The position numbers were made by a program, and so were the translations under genes. The notes beneath the pieces are model-generated. The model worked only from the letters and a program-made list of their open reading frames with translations, had not been told where the DNA came from and ran no database searches. From Gracilariopsis chorda (Eukaryota; Rhodophyta; Florideophyceae; Gracilariales; Gracilariaceae): a DNA stretch of 64,000 nt. Below are positions 9,865 through 18,879 of this stretch, in pieces (positions within the stretch are counted from its first letter, which is position 1; each line of letters starts with the position of its first letter). The stretch spans positions 1 to 64,000 of the forward strand of contig NBIV01000285.1 of assembly GCA_003194525.1 (NCBI GenBank), given 5' to 3'.

Positions 9865-12407
9865 ATGGATTCATTCGGTGGCATCAAGATTGAAAAGTTG
9901 GGCGAGGATAACTTCCATGTATGGAAGCAAAAGGTTGAGTTGCTGCTTGCACTCAAGGACCTCGATGACCATCTTGAATCAACCAGGCCTACGGACGATG
10001 ACGAGTTGTCAGCATGGAAGAAGAAAGACTCCAAGGCCAGGGCTGTTATTGGTCTCAGCATCAGTGATGAGCATTTGGACCATGTGAGGGATACCCAGAA
10101 TGCTGCGCAAATGTGGAAAGCCATTTGCGATGTGTTCCAGCGTAAAACGCTGCTCAACCGAGTCAATTCAAGACGTGCCTTCTACACAGCCAAGATGCGA
10201 GATGATGAGAAAATGTTACACTTCATCAATCGTGTTCGTCATCTTGCATCAGATCTGAAGAGCATGGAAGTAGTGGTTGAGGAAGAAGACATCGCTATGG
10301 CAATCCTATGTGGGCTACCAGACCGCTTCGAACACCTCATTGTCGCTATTGACACCACGATTGGTGATCGCAAACTCGATTAAGAGTTTGTGAAGAGTCG
10401 TTTGCTGCAAGAGGAACAGCGAATGAACGATCGTGCCAAGGAGGATTCCGGAACTGACACGGCTTTGGTCGGTGCGCAGTGACGAAAGAAGTCCATGGTG
10501 TGCTACTACTGTGGTAAGAAGGGGCAAATCCAGAGAAACTGTTTCAAGAGACAACGTGACGAAGCTAGCAAAGAGCAGAGTGCTGCCGCAAACCCAGCTG
10601 TGCAGACCGATCTCGGCAACGAGAAACGAGGATGTGACAGTGACTCTGACTTTGTTTGTCTCATTGCGACAGGTTCTGTGGAAGAAAGTATCAGTGACTG
10701 GATCATTGACTCTAGTGCCACCGCCATATGACGTATGACGAGTTCATGTTTGACAGTTATAGCAAAAGAGAGTCTGCCGGTGTGAGTATCGGCAATGACT
10801 CGAAGCTGGAGTCTCTTGGTCATGGCAGTGTCCACCTCGATCTCGCTGTTGAAGGGCGTAAGAGCAAGTGCCGGTTGGGTGAAGTAGTGCACGTACCGAA
10901 TCTAAGGTATCATCTGCTGTCAGTATCTGCGATGTGTGACCTGGGTGGGCGAGTGGTGTTTGACAAAACCAAAGTATGTGTGTACAAAGGCAACACCATG
11001 ATCGCCCAGGGCGGTCGCATCAAGGGACTGTACTACCTATGTACCGCGATTGAAGTACCAGAAGACATGGACAACGCACTTGTGACTGACCTGTCACTAT
11101 GGCATGCTCGAATGGCTCATGTGAATGTGGATGGTATCAAACATATGGCTCGTAACGGTGTTGTGTCAGGGCTGAATGTGGACTTGAATCAATCGATGGA
11201 TGTGTGCGACTCTCGTGTAGTGGGAAAATCTACACGTGCTGTAACTCCCAAGCAAGGGGGGGAACGGGCTTTGCACCCATTGGACCTAGTGCATTCGGAC
11301 ATTTGTGGTCCAATCCAAGTAGGTTCCTTGGGAGGTTCACGCTACTTCGTCACATTCATCGATGATCACTCACGTTTTTGCTTCTTGTACATGCTCAAGA
11401 CCAAGGATGAGGTGTTCCACGTGTTCGTGAAGTGGCTCAAGATGGTTCAAAATCAGAGTGACCGACATGTGAAAACCATCACCGCACGTGAGTCTGTGCT
11501 ACACGCGTTACGCACAGACAATGCTGGTGAACATGTGTCAAAGAAGTTTTCACAAGAGCTTGAACGTCACGGTATTGAACATCAGCGAACGGTGCCTTAC
11601 AATCCACATCAGAATGGTCTGGCCGAGCAGTGCAAACCAATGGACACTCCCATGGACTCCGGTGCTGACCTCACTAAGGTAGAAGAGCCTCTGACGAACA
11701 TCCCGTATCGTCAGGTGATCGGTTGTCTGATGTATCTCTCTGTTGGCACTCGACCGGACATCTCGTTTGCAGTGTCCAAGCTAGCCAAGTACGTCGAGAA
11801 ACCTGGAGAGAGTCATTGGAAAGCGGTCAAGCGTGTTCTGCGTTACCTCAATGGCACTCGCTCCCTCGGACTTACTTATGGCACCACGACTGATACTCAG
11901 CTGTATGGATACGTAGACTCTGACTGGGCAGGTGATACATCCAACCGCAAGTCCACCAGTGGGTATGTGTTCATGATGTGCGGTGCTCCTGTGTCTTGGA
12001 GCTCGCGCCAACAGGAAGTAGTTGCATTGTCTAGCGCTGAGGCTGAGTATGTGAGTCTGTGCAGTGGGACGAAGGAAGCGATCTGGCTGAGACGACTGTG
12101 GAGTGGCATTGGCAACGCAAGTGGACTACACGTGGATGAGTCAATGATGCTAATGGTTGAGCCCACAACTGTGTACGTGGACAATCAAGGTTGCATCGAC
12201 CTTGCTCGAAATAGAGTTGTGAACAAGCGTACTAAGCACATTGATATTCGCTTTCACTTCACCAGAGAGGCTCTACGCGACAAAGCCGTCCAGTTGCAGT
12301 ACTGTTCCACGGAAGACATGGTTGCCGATATGCTGACGAAAGCGCTCGGTCGAGTTAAGCTGGCAAGGTTCCGCGGTGACTGTGGCTTGCTCCCCTTAGA
12401 CCTTTGA
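9865..12407 (+). pseudogene. B1 gag-pol with 494-codon in-frame deletion
   Basis: Family B gag starts MDSFGGIKIEKL. Compared with B2, several breaks are visible. There is a TAA at 10381-10383 replacing TTA, and the shared TGA before the zinc knuckle. The protease motif has changed from DSG to DSS, with a 1-bp loss just after it (near 10728). At 11626-11628 integrase GLAE joins directly to QCKPMDTPMDS at the end of RT. The deletion corresponds to 15818-17299 of B2 and is exactly 1482 bp, so the downstream RNase H frame is kept. The reverse transcriptase catalytic region is wholly lost. It could move only with enzymes from elsewhere. Confidence 0.85.
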
Positions 12408-12503
12408 AGTCAGTGACAGAGGGGGGGTGTTGGCAGTAGTACCTGTGCTGTCACTGAAAACCAAATGTTCCGGGGAGCATGGGCTGTTTTAGAGGGTACC
12501 TCT

Positions 12504-12584
12504 GCAAAAGCGCATATGCGCGTGTGCGCGAACCCAACGTGAAACTGGCTTCTGATTGGCTACTGCAAATGTACATATGCAACG
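12504..12584 (+). promoter_or_regulatory. U3 block shared by LTR families A, B and C
   Basis: Ordered elements: AAAAGCGCATATGCG, AACCCAACGTGAAAC, TGATTGGCTACTGCAAAT (inverted CCAAT box) and CATATGCA. The same order and spacing occurs in family A (23261-23340) and family C (36738-36818), while sequence around the block differs between families. This suggests a common enhancer or promoter element. Confidence 0.6.
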
Positions 12585-13127
12585 TGGTGTGTACAAGTGG
12601 TATGGCATAACTGGATCGGTTGGACACACCCACGTGTCCAGCTACTACAGTGGTCACAGTGTACGTTGTGTGCAGGGGATACTGGTGAAGTGGTTGACAC
12701 CTGGTACAAGTCGTACAGCAGTGGTTGGTACAATGGTAAGGTGTGCATGCACTGTCAACAGGTTTACACATGCACGGGTATATTGATGACGTGGGTGTTG
12801 TGTGCATTGCCACTTGATGCATTGCCACTTGATGACATGGCACTAACAGCACAGGTTACGTGCCGACTTACGGTGACGTGTTGACTTACCGTGATGTGTT
12901 GGCATGTGCTGGCGTGTGTTGGAGTCATGAATTTGTGCCTTGTCATGGTCATGTGTATGCACGTAACTATTACGGAACGTTGGTGCGTTGGTGTGCGTTG
13001 ATGTAATGAGGTTGTGCTGAGCTGGCTATGTCATGTTAGATGATGATTGGTAGTATTGAGTGTCCCTGCTTAGTGGTTTAGGTTTTACTTGTAGTTGGTG
13101 TTCCCGCGCAATTCGAGTTTAGAGTGG

Positions 13128-13135
13128 TATATAAG
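13128..13135 (+). promoter_or_regulatory. TATA box of family B LTR
   Basis: TATATAAG about 80 bp before the LTR end. The equivalent in the downstream LTR is at 18786-18793, and in the family A LTR it is TATATAAG near 23839. It probably sets the start of the genomic transcript. Confidence 0.6.
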
Positions 13136-13214
13136 ATGTGTCTGAAGGACCTCCAAGTAAATCCAAGCCAGAGCTGGCGAACGTCCCTTCCACCCCCTCA
13201 ACTTCCTTTCAACA

Positions 13215-14053
13215 TTCATCATGCTCAGCAGTTGTTTGTTTTTCGTGTTTCTTAATCATCATCTGGTGTCCAGTGCGACGAGCGGTTGATTCGGGTTACT
13301 TTGGGTGATTCCAGGTATCCGGGGACGTGAGCCTGGCGGCTTGAACCAAAGCGGATGTACTGTCGAGCGGCTTCCCACCGGTCCATTTGGACAGATAACG
13401 GTGACGGTCGTTAAGACCTGGTAAGTTCAGCGGGTGCATCTGTGGACGGGGTGCCGTGGCGTACTGCGCTGGTGCGGGTGATTGAATTATTTGTTTTGAT
13501 CCTGAATGCGTGTCGGGATTCTTGGGCTGTTGCGAAGGTATTCCATAACGAGCTTTTGATCCGTGCATCTGACCCTTGGGCGTTTGTGCGGGGAGGCGAC
13601 GTGGCGTAGGCTGACCTCCTTCTTAGGATCAGGCCGCGTGTGACCTTAAGTGGTTGCGCGTTAGCAGCGTACTTTGGTTGCCATAGTAGCTTCAGTTGCG
13701 AGGTCGCGCAAGTTCTTGCAAGAGGCCAGAGAGGGTTATCCTTGGTGGAGGCATATATTCGGTCATTAACCATCCTCTGGAAGCCTCGTGGAGAGCGACT
13801 CATCTTCTCCTTAGACGTAGGAGAGGGAAGACAGAAGAAGACGTTTTGTACCCGGAGCATCTCCGGGGGCCAGGGTTCCGACACCCTAGGGTAGCGGATG
13901 TAGTTTCTCCCGTCAGTGCGCCCGAATTTGAAGTTTTGTTGTTGTTTTTGTCGTTGTTTTTGTTGTTATTGTTGTGGTTGTTGCCATTTTTGTACTACTT
14001 AAGTGCCGTAGGTCTTTCATCGCACCTGTGCTGTTTGTTGACATCTACCAAGC
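13215..14053 (+). other. B2 leader, primer site deleted
   Basis: 839 bp, homologous to the B3 leader (40561 down to 39398) from about 13270 on, but the part that should hold the primer-binding site is gone. It contains the conserved hairpin block at 13851-13924 and the TTG-rich tract at about 13935-13990. The ORFs in it are shadows. Confidence 0.65.
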
Positions 14054-14671
14054 ATGGATTCATTCGGTGGCATAAAGATTGAAAAGTTGGGCGAGGATAA
14101 CTTCCATGTATGGAAGCAAAAGGTTGAGTTGCTGCTCTCACTCAAGGACCTCGATGACAATCTTGAATCAACCAGGCCTACGGACGATGACGAGTTGTCA
14201 GCATGGAAGAAGAAAGACTCCAAGGCCAGGGCTGTTATTGGTCTCAGCATCAGTGATGAGCATTTGGACCATGTGAGGGATACCGAGAATGCTGCGGAAA
14301 TGTGGAAAGCCATTTGCGATGTGTTCCAGCGTAAAACGCTGCTCAACCGAATCAATGCAAGACGTGCCTTCTACACAGCCAAGATGCGAGATGATGAGAA
14401 AATGTTACACTTCATCAATCGTGTTCGTCATCTTGCATCGGATCTGAAGAGCATGGACGTAGTGGTTGAGGAGGAAGACATCGCTATGGCAATCCTATGT
14501 GGGCTACCAGACCGCTTCGAACACCTCATTGTCGCTATTGACACCACGATTGGTGATCGTAAACTCGATTTAGAGTTTGTGAAGAGTCGTTTGCTGCAAG
14601 AGGAACAGCGAATGAACGATCGTGCCAAGGAGGATTCCGGAACTGACACGGCTTTGGTCGGTGCGCAGTGA
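14054..14671 (+). CDS. B2 Gag (copia UBN2-type), ends at in-frame TGA
   Basis: 205 residues, the capsid-like protein of family B. It starts MDSFGGIKIEKLGEDNF and continues with the W-rich copia gag core (NFHVWKQKVELLL, ARAVIGLSISDEHL, MWKAICDVF). It has no zinc knuckle; this lies beyond the TGA at 14669-14671, in the same frame (TGA CGA AAG AAG). B3 has a Cys codon (TGT) at this site and reads on without a stop. The TGA is therefore either a shared mutation of B1 and B2 or a site of readthrough that sets the Gag to Gag-Pol ratio. Confidence 0.8.
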   Translation: MDSFGGIKIEKLGEDNFHVWKQKVELLLSLKDLDDNLESTRPTDDDELSAWKKKDSKARAVIGLSISDEHLDHVRDTENAAEMWKAICDVFQRKTLLNRINARRAFYTAKMRDDEKMLHFINRVRHLASDLKSMDVVVEEEDIAMAILCGLPDRFEHLIVAIDTTIGDRKLDLEFVKSRLLQEEQRMNDRAKEDSGTDTALVGAQ

Positions 14672-14683
14672 CGAAAGAAGTCC

Positions 14684-17600
14684 ATGGTGTGCTACTACTG
14701 TGGTAAGAAGGGGCATATCCAGAGAAACTGTTTCAAGAGACAACGTGACGAAGCTAGCAAAGAGCAGAGTGCTGCCGCAAACCCAGCTGTGCAGACCAAT
14801 CTCGGCAACGAGAAACGAGGATGTGACAGTGACTCTGACTTTGTTTGTCTCATTGCGACAGGTTCTGTGGAAGAAAGTATCAGTGACTGGATCATTGACT
14901 CTGGTGCCACCGCCCATATGACGTATGACGAGTCCATGTTTGACAGTTATAGCAAAAGAGAGTCTGCCGGTGTGAGTATCGGCAATGACTCGAAGCTGGA
15001 GTCTCTTGGTCATAGCAGTGTCCACCTCCATCTCGCTGTTGAAGGGCGTAAGAGCAAGTGCCGGTTGGGTGAAGTAGTGCACGTACCGAATCTAAGGTAT
15101 CATCTGCTGTCAGTATCTGCGATGTGTGACCTGGGTGGGCGAGTGGTGTTTGACAAAACCAAAGTATGTGTATACAAAGGCAACACCATGATCGCCCAGG
15201 GCCGTCGCATCAAAGGACTGTACTACCTATGTACCGCGATTGAAGTACCAGAAGACATGGACAACGCACTTGTGACTGACCTGTCACTATGGCATGCTCG
15301 AATGGCTCATGTGAATGTGGATGGTATCAAACATATGGCTCGTAACGGTGTTGTGTCAGGGCTGAATGTGGACTTGAATCAATCGATGGATGTGTGTGAC
15401 TCTTGTGTAGTGGGAAAATCTACACGTGCTCCAACTCCCAAGCAAGGGGGGGAACGGGCTTTGCACCCATTGGACCTAGTGCATTCGGACATTTGTGGTC
15501 CAATCCAAGTAGGTTCCTTGGGAGGTTCACGCTACTTCGTCACATTCATCGATGATCACTCCCGTTTTTGCTTCTTGTACATGCTCAAGACCAAGGATGA
15601 GGTGTTCCACGTGTTCGTGAAGTGGCTCAAGATGGTTCAAAATCAGAGTGACCGACATGTGAAAACCATCACCGCACGTGAGTCTGTGCTACATGCGTTA
15701 CGCACAGACAATGCTGGTGAATATGTGTCAAAGAAGTTTTCACAAGAGCTTGAACGTCACGGTATTGAACATCAGCGAACGGTGCCTTACAATCGACATC
15801 AGAATGGTCTGGCCGAACGGTTCAACCGAACACTCATGGACTTGGTGAGATCGATGCTGCATCACAAGAAACTGCCAAAGAGCTTCTGGGCTGAAGCATT
15901 GAACGTTGCAGTGTATGTGCGCAATCGAGTCACCTGCAAGGCCTTTCCGAGTGACGTGACACCACTCGAGATGTGGAGTGGATATGAACCTGACTTGAGC
16001 AATCTGCGTGTGTTCGGTAGCCGGTGCTGGTACAAAGTGGTGGACCACAAGCTGAAGAAGCTGGAGCAACGTGCCGTGGAGGCGATCTTTATTTGGTACA
16101 CATCTGGATCGAACGGTTATAAACTGTGGGATGCGCAAAAGAAGAAGGTGGTTGTGTCGAGAGATGTGTGGTTTGACGAATGTAGTGGTTCAGATCAAGG
16201 TACTGACCACGTTGATGATGACGACTATGCTGAGATCGACATCTCGGACAAGCCGAAATCAAACATCACCTCCACCTCTACTAAACCCACCGATGCTGCC
16301 CAAGTTGAACCCGCTACACCAGATACTCCACCAGAAGAAGCTTCAGGCAGTGGCCACGATGAGCCCACAGCTGAGACAGAAGTTGAGCCAGATGTACCAG
16401 ATCCACCACCACTTCGGGGATCCACTCGTGAGCGTAGAGCGCCTACCTCGTGGTGGCGCGGCACTGCCCTACTCACTGCCAGTGATGACATCCCATCCTC
16501 ATACTCGGATGCGGTGTCACGTCCTGATTCAAAAGCGTGGACCAAGGCCATGAACAGTGAGTACGAGTCTCTGATGGAGCATGACACATGGGAGTTAGTG
16601 CCAAGGCCAGCTGACAGCAACGTGATATCATCCAAGTGGGTATTTGTGCAAAAATATGAGGCTGGCGACAACGATGAACCGACAGTGAGGTACAAGGCTC
16701 GTGTGGTGGCTCGAGGGTTTCTGCAGATCGAAGTTGTAGACTTCTCCGAGACGTATGCACCAGTGGTCAAATTCACATCCATTAGAATGATTCTGTCCAT
16801 TGTAGCAGTGCAGGACTATCATCTGCACCAGATGGATGTGAAGACTGCATTCTTGAATGGCGACCTGGAAGAGACTGTGTACATGGAGCAGCCGGACGGA
16901 TTCATCAAACCTGGGAACGAGGACTTGGTATGCCTTCTCAAGAAAGCCATCTATGGGCTACGACAGGCATCAAGGCAGTGGTTTGCAAAGATGTACTTGT
17001 TCCTCGTTGGTTGGATGGGTCTGAAGCCAAACGTCGCAGACGAGTGCGTCTACACCGGAGAGGTACTGGGAGCGCTTGTGATCATTGCTCTTTATGTGGA
17101 CAACTTGCTCATTGCGAGTCCAAGTATGGAGACAATGAATCGCATAAAGCGTGAACTGTCAAAACGTTTTCAGATGAAGGATCTCAGTGAAGCGTGCATG
17201 GTACTTGGGTTCGAGATCCATCGTGATCGATCCAAAAGACAGCTGTACCTGACACAGTCTGCATACACGCGTAAGGTCTTAGAACGTTTTGGCATGTTGC
17301 AGTGCAAACCAATGGACACTCCCATGGACTCCGGTGCTGACCTCACTAAGGTAGAAGAGCCTCTGACGAACATCCCGTATCGTCAGGTGATAGGTTGTCT
17401 GATGTATCTCTCTGTTGGCACTCGACCGGACATCTCGTTTGCAGTGTCCAAGCTAGCCAAGTACGTCGAGAAACCTGGAGAGACTCATTGGAAAGCGGTC
17501 AAGCGTGTTCTGCGTTACCTCAATGGCACTCGCTCCCTCGGACTTACTTATGGCACCACGACTGATACTCAGCTGTATGGATACGTAGACTCTGACTGGG

Positions 17601-18079
17601 CAGGTGATACATCCAACCGCAAGTCCACCAGTGGGTATGTGTTCATGATGTGCGGTGCTCCTGTGTCTTGGAGCTCGCGCCAACAGGAAGTAGTTGCATT
17701 GTCTAGCGCTGAGGCTGAGTATGTGAGTCTGTGCAGTGGGACGAAGGAAGCGATCTGGCTGAGACGACTGTGGAGTGGCATTGGCAACGCAAGTGGACTA
17801 CACGTGGATGAGTCAGTGACGCTAATGGTTGAGCCCACAACTGTGTACGTGGACAACCAAGATTGCATCGACCTTGCTCGAAATGGAGTTGTGAACAAGC
17901 GTACTAAGCACATTGATATTCGCTTTCACTTCACCAGAGAGGCTCTACGCGACAAAGCCGTCCAGTTGCAGTACTGTTCCACGGAAGACATGGTTGCCGA
18001 TATGCTGACGAAAGCGCTCGGTCGAGTTAAGCTGGCAAGGTTCCGCGGTGACTGTGGCTTGCTCACCTTAGACCTTTGA
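14684..18079 (+). CDS. B2 Pol: zinc knuckle, protease, integrase, RT, RNase H
   Basis: 1131 residues from the first ATG after the gag stop, in the same frame as gag. CCHC knuckle CYYCGKKGHIQRNC at residues 3-16; protease DSGATAHMT from residue 72; GAG-pre-integrase WHARMAHVN to CDSCVVGKS. The integrase acidic triad is in HSDICGP, RTDNAGEY and AERFNRT. RT includes YKARVVARGF, DVKTAFLNGDLEETVY and YGLRQA. RNase H has VDSDWAGD, SSAEAEY, VDNQ and EDMVADMLTK. The RT catalytic YVDD is YVDN (17093-17104), replacing the second Asp, which should abolish polymerisation. The frame is otherwise intact. A polypurine tract follows the stop by about ten bases. Confidence 0.85.
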   Translation: MVCYYCGKKGHIQRNCFKRQRDEASKEQSAAANPAVQTNLGNEKRGCDSDSDFVCLIATGSVEESISDWIIDSGATAHMTYDESMFDSYSKRESAGVSIGNDSKLESLGHSSVHLHLAVEGRKSKCRLGEVVHVPNLRYHLLSVSAMCDLGGRVVFDKTKVCVYKGNTMIAQGRRIKGLYYLCTAIEVPEDMDNALVTDLSLWHARMAHVNVDGIKHMARNGVVSGLNVDLNQSMDVCDSCVVGKSTRAPTPKQGGERALHPLDLVHSDICGPIQVGSLGGSRYFVTFIDDHSRFCFLYMLKTKDEVFHVFVKWLKMVQNQSDRHVKTITARESVLHALRTDNAGEYVSKKFSQELERHGIEHQRTVPYNRHQNGLAERFNRTLMDLVRSMLHHKKLPKSFWAEALNVAVYVRNRVTCKAFPSDVTPLEMWSGYEPDLSNLRVFGSRCWYKVVDHKLKKLEQRAVEAIFIWYTSGSNGYKLWDAQKKKVVVSRDVWFDECSGSDQGTDHVDDDDYAEIDISDKPKSNITSTSTKPTDAAQVEPATPDTPPEEASGSGHDEPTAETEVEPDVPDPPPLRGSTRERRAPTSWWRGTALLTASDDIPSSYSDAVSRPDSKAWTKAMNSEYESLMEHDTWELVPRPADSNVISSKWVFVQKYEAGDNDEPTVRYKARVVARGFLQIEVVDFSETYAPVVKFTSIRMILSIVAVQDYHLHQMDVKTAFLNGDLEETVYMEQPDGFIKPGNEDLVCLLKKAIYGLRQASRQWFAKMYLFLVGWMGLKPNVADECVYTGEVLGALVIIALYVDNLLIASPSMETMNRIKRELSKRFQMKDLSEACMVLGFEIHRDRSKRQLYLTQSAYTRKVLERFGMLQCKPMDTPMDSGADLTKVEEPLTNIPYRQVIGCLMYLSVGTRPDISFAVSKLAKYVEKPGETHWKAVKRVLRYLNGTRSLGLTYGTTTDTQLYGYVDSDWAGDTSNRKSTSGYVFMMCGAPVSWSSRQQEVVALSSAEAEYVSLCSGTKEAIWLRRLWSGIGNASGLHVDESVTLMVEPTTVYVDNQDCIDLARNGVVNKRTKHIDIRFHFTREALRDKAVQLQYCSTEDMVADMLTKALGRVKLARFRGDCGLLTLDL

Positions 18080-18099
18080 AGTCAGTGACAGAGGGGGGG

Positions 18100-18879
18100 T
18101 GTTGGGCAGTAGTACCTGTGCTGTCACTGAAAACCAAATGTTCCGGGGAGCATGGGCTGTTTTAGAGGGTACCTCTGCAAAAGCGCATATGCGCGTGTGA
18201 GCGAACCCAACGTGAAACTGGCTTCTGATTGGCTACTGCAAATGTGCATATGCAACGTGGTGCGTACAAGTGGTATGGCATAACTGGATCGGTTGGACAC
18301 ACCCACGTGTCCAGCTACTACAGTGGTCACAGTGTACGTTGTGTGCAGGGGATACTGATGAAGTGGTTGACACCTGGTACAAGTGGTACAGCAGTGGTTG
18401 GTACAATGGTAAGGTGTGCATGCACTGTCAACAGGTTTACACATGCACGGGTATATTGATGACGTGGGTGTTGTGTGCATTGCCACATGATGACATGGCA
18501 CTAACAGCACAGGTTACGTGCCGACTTACCGTGACGTGTTGACTTACCGTGATGTGTTGGCATGTGCTGGCGTGTGTTGGAGTCGTGAATTTGTGCCTTG
18601 TCATGGTCATGTGTATGCACGTAACTATTACAGAACATTGGTGCATTGGTGTGCGTTGGTGTAATGAGGTTGTGCTGAGCTGGCTATGTCATGTTAGATG
18701 ATGATTGGTAGTATTGAGTGTCCCTGCTTAGTGGTTTAGGTTTTACTTGTAGTTGGTGTTCCCGCGCAATTCGAGTTTAGAGTGGTATATAAGATGTGCC
18801 TGAAGGACCTCCAAGTAAATCCAAGCTAGAGCTGGCGAACTTCCCTTCCATCCCCTCAACTTCCTTACAAATTTCAACA
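18100..18879 (+). repeat. LTR of family B (3' LTR of B2)
   Basis: 780 bp, preceded by GACAGAGGGGGGG, starting TGTTGGGCAG and ending ATTTCAACA. TATATAAG at 18786-18793. The next base begins the truncated gag of A3. Confidence 0.85.

Larger units (their letters stand above)
9541..12427 (+). mobile_element. Ty1/copia element B1 internal region (family B), deleted copy
   Basis: B1 is nearly identical to B2 but lacks its 5' LTR, primer site and first part of the leader, where the C1 LTR abuts, and 1482 bp of pol. It shares the LTR at 12428-13214 with B2, giving a tandem internal-LTR-internal-LTR array. It ends with a polypurine tract (GACAGAGGGGGGG) next to that LTR. Confidence 0.8.
12428..13214 (+). 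repeat. LTR of family B (between B1 and B2)
   Basis: 787 bp, starting TGTTGGCAGTAG after a G-rich polypurine tract and ending TTTCAACA. It differs from the LTR at 18100-18879 by only a few substitutions and small indels (for example a 12-bp GCATTGCCACTT duplication near 12810-12835). It serves as 3' LTR of B1 and 5' LTR of B2. Confidence 0.85.
12428..18879 (+). mobile_element. Ty1/copia element B2 (family B), most complete copy
   Basis: 6452 bp with both LTRs, gag, pol and polypurine tract. The two LTRs are very similar, so insertion or gene conversion was recent. It is nevertheless defective. The 5' LTR is followed by TTCATCATGC instead of the tRNA-iMet site, and the leader is about 340 bp shorter than that of B3. 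RT has YVDN in place of YVDD. On the right it abuts a family A gag that has lost its first codons. Confidence 0.85.

Noticed and set aside
12451..12884. Repeated ORFs of 76-133 codons in the family B LTR
   Set aside because: The same frames appear in each LTR B copy on both strands and overlap one another; they have no coding signature.
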